A DNA stretch of 64,000 bases from an uncultured Rhodopila sp. GTDB lineage: Bacteria > Pseudomonadota > Alphaproteobacteria > Acetobacterales > Acetobacteraceae. Shown here piece by piece: positions 60,588 to 64,000 of the stretch. Below the pieces are notes generated by a model. It had not been told where the DNA came from and ran no database searches. It was given only the letters and a program-made list of their open reading frames with translations. The DNA lies in assembly GCA_903932145.1 (NCBI GenBank), contig CAIZFE010000086.1:248001-312000 (forward strand), given 5' to 3'. A program made the translations under genes and the position numbers. Every line of letters starts with the position of its first letter. Position 1 is the first letter of the stretch.

Positions 60588-60694
60588 GTGACTCCCTGTG
60601 CCCCGTCTGTTATTTTGATTGTAAGTTCCCGGCGGGCAAGCCATCAGAGCATCCGGCGGCAATAAAGAAAAGATAAAACGGGAGGTAAAACGAG

Positions 60695-62386
60695 ATGCCA
60701 TATCAGGATTCCCATCGTACAGCCTGGGGCCGGCGCGGATTTTTACAGGGCAGCGCCGCCGCGATGGCGGCCGCTTATGGTTTCGCGCCACGCTACGGCC
60801 TGGCCGCGGATGTCCCGATGCAGTTCGACGGTTCGAAGTTCAAGCTGACCCCGCCCGAGGCCAACCCCAAACGCGGCGGCGTGTTGCGGTATGCGATCAC
60901 CAGCCGGCCGCCTCACTTTGATGTGCACCAGTCAGGCACCATCAACAGCCTGGGCGCCCAGGGCTGCATGTTCGACAACTTGATCCGCCGCGATCCGCGC
61001 GACAGCGGCCAGACCATTATCCCGGACCTCGCGCATAGCTGGGACATTGCCTCGGACGGCAAGACCTACACGTTCTTCTTGCGCAAGGGTGTGCTGTTTC
61101 ATGACGGAACCGAGCTAACCTCGGCAGACATCAAGGCGACATTCGACCGCATTTGCAAGCCGCCTCAGGGTGTGCTGATCCCTCGTAGTATTCTGTTCAA
61201 GACCGTCAGTGAAATCACCACGCCGGACAAATATACCGTTGTGTTCAAGCTGTCCGAACCGCGTCCACCAAACTTTATCATGTCGGCATTCGCCAGCGGC
61301 TGGAACGTGATCTTCAGCAAGAAGACGCTCGAGGACAACAACTACAATCTACGAAAGGTCGAAATCATTCCCGGCACCGGCCCCTACAAATCCAAACGGC
61401 GGGTCGAAAACGAAGTTTGGGTCATGGAGGCCAACAAAGCCTATTGGAATGAGGGCATGCCATACCTCGACGGCATCGAATTCTACCACGCGCTGCCGTT
61501 CTCCACCGAACTCGGGTCCGCGATCCTCTCCGGGCGGGTCGATTACGCCCGCATTGTCGATCCGGTGACCACGCGCAAGGCGAGAGCCACACCCGGCATG
61601 TCCACCGCCACCTTCAACCAAAGCGTGATCCAGGGGACGTGGGTCAACACCAAACACAAGCCGCTGGATGACCCGCGGGTTCGTCGCGCGATCCATCTGG
61701 CATTCGACCGGCCGGTGTTGATCGACGTGGTGAAGGACGTGACGCCGATGCGGGTGGGCGGGTTCATCTACCCGTTCTCCGACTTCGCCACGCCGCCGGC
61801 AGAACTGGCCAAGCGGGTCGGCTATCAGGAAGACCCAACCGCGGCAATCAAGGAAGCCCGCGCGTTGATGGCGGCGGCGGGTCATGCGGATGGGCTTAAG
61901 GGATTGGATTTCCTGGTCCGCGATGTCGCCAGCTATCGCATCTGGTCGCAGGCGATCCAGGCGATGCTGAAAGAGTCGATCAATGTCGAGTGCAACCTGC
62001 GCACAGTCGTGGAATCCGTCTGGTTCGACGACATCGCCAGCGGGCATTACGATCTGGCGATCGGCGCTGTGGTGTCCACGCTGCTCGATCCGTCCGACTA
62101 CTTCAATGCGTGGTATAAAAGCACCGGCCCACAGAACTACTCGTCATGGGTCAGTCCCGACTTCGACACTCGGCAGCCGCTGATCGATCAGGAGGTCGAT
62201 CCGGTCAAGCGCCTCGCGCTGGTGCGTGCCGATGAAGCATTGATGGAAGACAGTCCGCCCGTGTTCCCGGTAGCGTGGGAGAATATCAACGACATCTACT
62301 ACAATTACGTAAAAGGCCATAACCCGAAGGACTACTTCGGTATCTACGATTGCGTCCGGTTCGACACGTTCTGGCTCGACAAGTAG
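60695..62386 (+). CDS. ABC transporter substrate-binding protein, family 5 (peptide type)
   Basis: 563 residues, starting at ATG 60695 after ACGGGAGGTAAAACG. A Tat-type signal is visible: [18 protein letters not shown] followed by an Ala-rich end (LAADV), so it is exported folded to the periplasm. Family 5 marks are [38 protein letters not shown] and [20 protein letters not shown], with the mature fold continuing to FDTFWLDK. It captures peptides or similar solutes and delivers them to the permeases. The stop overlaps the permease start by one base, so it is first in a coupled operon. Confidence 0.92.
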   Translation: MPYQDSHRTAWGRRGFLQGSAAAMAAAYGFAPRYGLAADVPMQFDGSKFKLTPPEANPKRGGVLRYAITSRPPHFDVHQSGTINSLGAQGCMFDNLIRRDPRDSGQTIIPDLAHSWDIASDGKTYTFFLRKGVLFHDGTELTSADIKATFDRICKPPQGVLIPRSILFKTVSEITTPDKYTVVFKLSEPRPPNFIMSAFASGWNVIFSKKTLEDNNYNLRKVEIIPGTGPYKSKRRVENEVWVMEANKAYWNEGMPYLDGIEFYHALPFSTELGSAILSGRVDYARIVDPVTTRKARATPGMSTATFNQSVIQGTWVNTKHKPLDDPRVRRAIHLAFDRPVLIDVVKDVTPMRVGGFIYPFSDFATPPAELAKRVGYQEDPTAAIKEARALMAAAGHADGLKGLDFLVRDVASYRIWSQAIQAMLKESINVECNLRTVVESVWFDDIASGHYDLAIGAVVSTLLDPSDYFNAWYKSTGPQNYSSWVSPDFDTRQPLIDQEVDPVKRLALVRADEALMEDSPPVFPVAWENINDIYYNYVKGHNPKDYFGIYDCVRFDTFWLDK

Positions 62387-63342
62387 TGCTCGCCTACATT
62401 GTTCGCCGGCTGGTGTTCGGCGCGCTCACCATCGTGGGCGTGTCGATCGTGGTCTTCGTGGTGATGCGGGTGCTGCCGGGCGATCCGCTGGTGGCAATTT
62501 TCGGAAGTGAGGGATTCACGAAACTGACGCCCGAACAGCGCGAAAACTACATGACCGCGCTGGGGCTCAGCGATCCGTTGTGGCTGCAATACTGGCACTG
62601 GGTGGTCGATATCGCGCGCGGTCAGTTCGGCCATTCGTTCTTTCGGTCCGAAAGCGTCGCGGACACCATCTTGCGCCGGGGACCGATTACCGCCGAGATC
62701 GCGCTCCTGTCCGTGGCATTGTCCTGGGTGGTCGGTGTTCCGGTGGCCGTGCTCAGCGCCCTGCGCCCCAACAGTGCCGTCGATAATATCGCTCGGTTTT
62801 TCAGCATCCTGTTTCTGGCCATTCCCGGCTTCTGGTTCGGCATGCTGATCGTGCTCGCGTCGTTGTTCTGGTTTGGATACAAATCACCGATGGCCGGGGT
62901 GTCGTTGTTCACCGACCCGTGGGGCAATTTCCAGATTATCATCGGCCCGGCGGTCGTTCTCGGCCTCGGGCAGGCCGCCTACATCACCCGCATGGCCCGA
63001 TCCTCCCTGCTGGAGGTGATCCGCGAGGATTTTGTCCGCACCGCGCGTGCGAAGGGGCTGACTGGACGGCTGGTCATTACCTTGCATGCGCTGCCCAACG
63101 CGTTGCTGCCGGTGATCACGTTGTCTGGCATCTTGCTGGGTTTCGTGCTGGCCGGCTCAATCCCCGTGGAGCGCGCCTTTGGCACACCCGGACTCGGATC
63201 GTCGATGTTCAGCGCGGTGTCGGAACGCGATATCTTCGTCATGCAGAATCTGGTGTTCCTCTATGCCGTCGTATTCGTGATGCTGAATATCATTGTCGAT
63301 GTGATCATTGCGTGGCTGGACCCGAGGATTCATTATCAATGA
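62386..63342 (+). CDS. peptide ABC transporter permease (DppB-like)
   Basis: 318 residues from GTG 62386, overlapping the last base of the binding-protein stop codon. Six predicted helices start with AYIVRRLVFGALTIVGVSIV and VFVVMRVLPGDPLVAIFG. The EAA loop that contacts the ATPase reads VRTARAKGLTGRLVITLHAL ending in PNALLPVITLSG. It forms the channel with the next permease. The coupling to neighbours and the DppD/F genes nearby indicate one complete importer. An ATG with no ribosome site upstream would overlap the previous gene and is not used. Confidence 0.92.
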   Translation: MLAYIVRRLVFGALTIVGVSIVVFVVMRVLPGDPLVAIFGSEGFTKLTPEQRENYMTALGLSDPLWLQYWHWVVDIARGQFGHSFFRSESVADTILRRGPITAEIALLSVALSWVVGVPVAVLSALRPNSAVDNIARFFSILFLAIPGFWFGMLIVLASLFWFGYKSPMAGVSLFTDPWGNFQIIIGPAVVLGLGQAAYITRMARSSLLEVIREDFVRTARAKGLTGRLVITLHALPNALLPVITLSGILLGFVLAGSIPVERAFGTPGLGSSMFSAVSERDIFVMQNLVFLYAVVFVMLNIIVDVIIAWLDPRIHYQ

Positions 63343-64000
63343 GCATCAGCCAGACCAGCGAACTGCCGGCTCTCCGAAGGCGATCGTTGCCGCAACGGGT
63401 TGCGGCGGCGCTTTGGTATTTCGCCCGTCGTTCCCCCATGTCGGCGTTCTGGGGCGTGGTCGCTTTGACGATTGTCATCGTCGCCATCGCCGCCCCATGG
63501 ATCGCGCCGTTCGAACCGCTGCGCTCGGACTTCCGGCACATGACCAAGGCGCCGGACGCACTGCATATCTTCGGCACCGACCAGATCGGCCGCGATACGC
63601 TCACGCGGGTGATTTATGGAAGCCGAGCGTCGCTGCTGGTGGCGTTCGGGGCGGTGCTGCTGGGGACGACGACGGGGGCATTGTGGGGACTGGCCAGCGG
63701 TTTCTTCGGCGGCCGGTTCGATCTGATCAGCCAGCGGGTGATCGAGTTCCTACAGGCTTTCCCGGATCTGATCCTGGCGATGGCGATTGCCATGGCGCTG
63801 GGGGCAGGGACCGGGACGGTCATTGTCGCGATCGCCATCACCCGGATTCCGTTTGGCGGGCGCATCATCCGGGCCGTCGTGCTGTCGCTGAAGGAATTGG
63901 CCTATGTCGAGGCCGCCCGCGGCCTGGGCGCGTCGAACCTGCGGCTGATGGCGCGGCACATTCTGCCGCAATGCATCGCCCCCTATCTGATCCTGGCCAC
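63339..64000 (+). CDS. peptide ABC transporter permease (DppC-like), 3' end outside window
   Basis: From ATG 63339, overlapping the DppB-like stop (ATGA), the frame is open to the right edge: 220 residues of an expected 280-300. It has a soluble N-terminus, then a first helix AFWGVVALTIVIVAIAAPWI, the periplasmic loop motif HIFGTDQIGRDTLTRVIYGS and an EAA loop VEAARGLGASNLRLMARHIL followed by PQCIAPYLILAT. The latter matches DppC/OppC permeases. Partner of the DppB-like permease, completing the importer of this window. Confidence 0.93.
   Translation, partial: MSISQTSELPALRRRSLPQRVAAALWYFARRSPMSAFWGVVALTIVIVAIAAPWIAPFEPLRSDFRHMTKAPDALHIFGTDQIGRDTLTRVIYGSRASLLVAFGAVLLGTTTGALWGLASGFFGGRFDLISQRVIEFLQAFPDLILAMAIAMALGAGTGTVIVAIAITRIPFGGRIIRAVVLSLKELAYVEAARGLGASNLRLMARHILPQCIAPYLILA

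Overview
The window is GC-rich chromosomal DNA from an alphaproteobacterium, most likely Rhodospirillales and plausibly Acetobacteraceae. This rests on overall gene content (DUF2336 protein, ScsB/DsbD-type reductase, a SelD fused to an NADH-dehydrogenase-like domain, GT41 glycosyltransferase, peptide ABC system), on TTAA-N7-TTAA boxes of the CtrA type, and on a family of GTCATGGCC...GGCCATGAC palindromic repeats between genes. The genus is an inference. No rRNA, tRNA or CRISPR array was recognised.

Layout. 1-4.2 kb: the N-terminal part of a PhoR-like sensor kinase, a TerB-like protein and a DinG/XPD-type helicase, all on the minus strand. 4.2-10.6 kb: small membrane proteins, an enoyl-CoA hydratase-like enzyme, a two-domain GT2-GT4 glycosyltransferase, then a minus-strand pair of flavin monooxygenase and alpha/beta hydrolase. 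10.7-15.1 kb: VTT-domain protein, ATP-grasp enzyme, a small protein, UppP, an orphan PotI-like permease and cytochrome b561. 15.2-28 kb: mixed metabolism and signalling (GYD protein, hybrid histidine kinase, tartrate dehydrogenase-like enzyme, Uma2, acyl-CoA dehydrogenase, SelD fusion, DUF4239, MFS transporter, FAD oxidoreductase).

28.4-41.8 kb is the most unusual part. A flippase and a GST are followed by a 2095-residue protein made almost wholly of 8-residue Thr/Ala-rich units, organised in a 136-residue (408 bp) higher-order repeat that keeps exact spacing over 14 copies. Divergent from it is a Sel1-repeat protein, followed by a TPR-GT41 (O-GlcNAc-transferase-like) enzyme and a polytopic membrane protein. 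CtrA-like boxes lie in the giant/Sel1 intergenic region, upstream of GT41 and upstream of the GT2-GT4 gene. I propose, as inference, that these genes form a glycosylation module with the Thr-rich giant as a candidate acceptor.

41.9-52.8 kb: two dehydrogenases, an AT-rich small gene, a Xre/MbcA-type antitoxin followed by a RES toxin broken by two frameshifts, a chalcone-isomerase-like protein, a second flippase, a sterol desaturase-family protein, a DUF2336 protein and a DsbD/ScsB-type reductase. 52.9-56.9 kb: CoA transferase, ThDP-dependent lyase/decarboxylase and SDR in one direction, suggesting 2-hydroxyacyl-CoA or oxalyl-CoA metabolism. 56.9-57.35 kb: a palindromic repeat interrupted by what looks like the 5' end of a group II intron. 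58.6-64 kb: a complete dipeptide/oligopeptide ABC system in divergent arrangement (two ATPases minus; binding protein and two permeases plus), the last gene running off the window.
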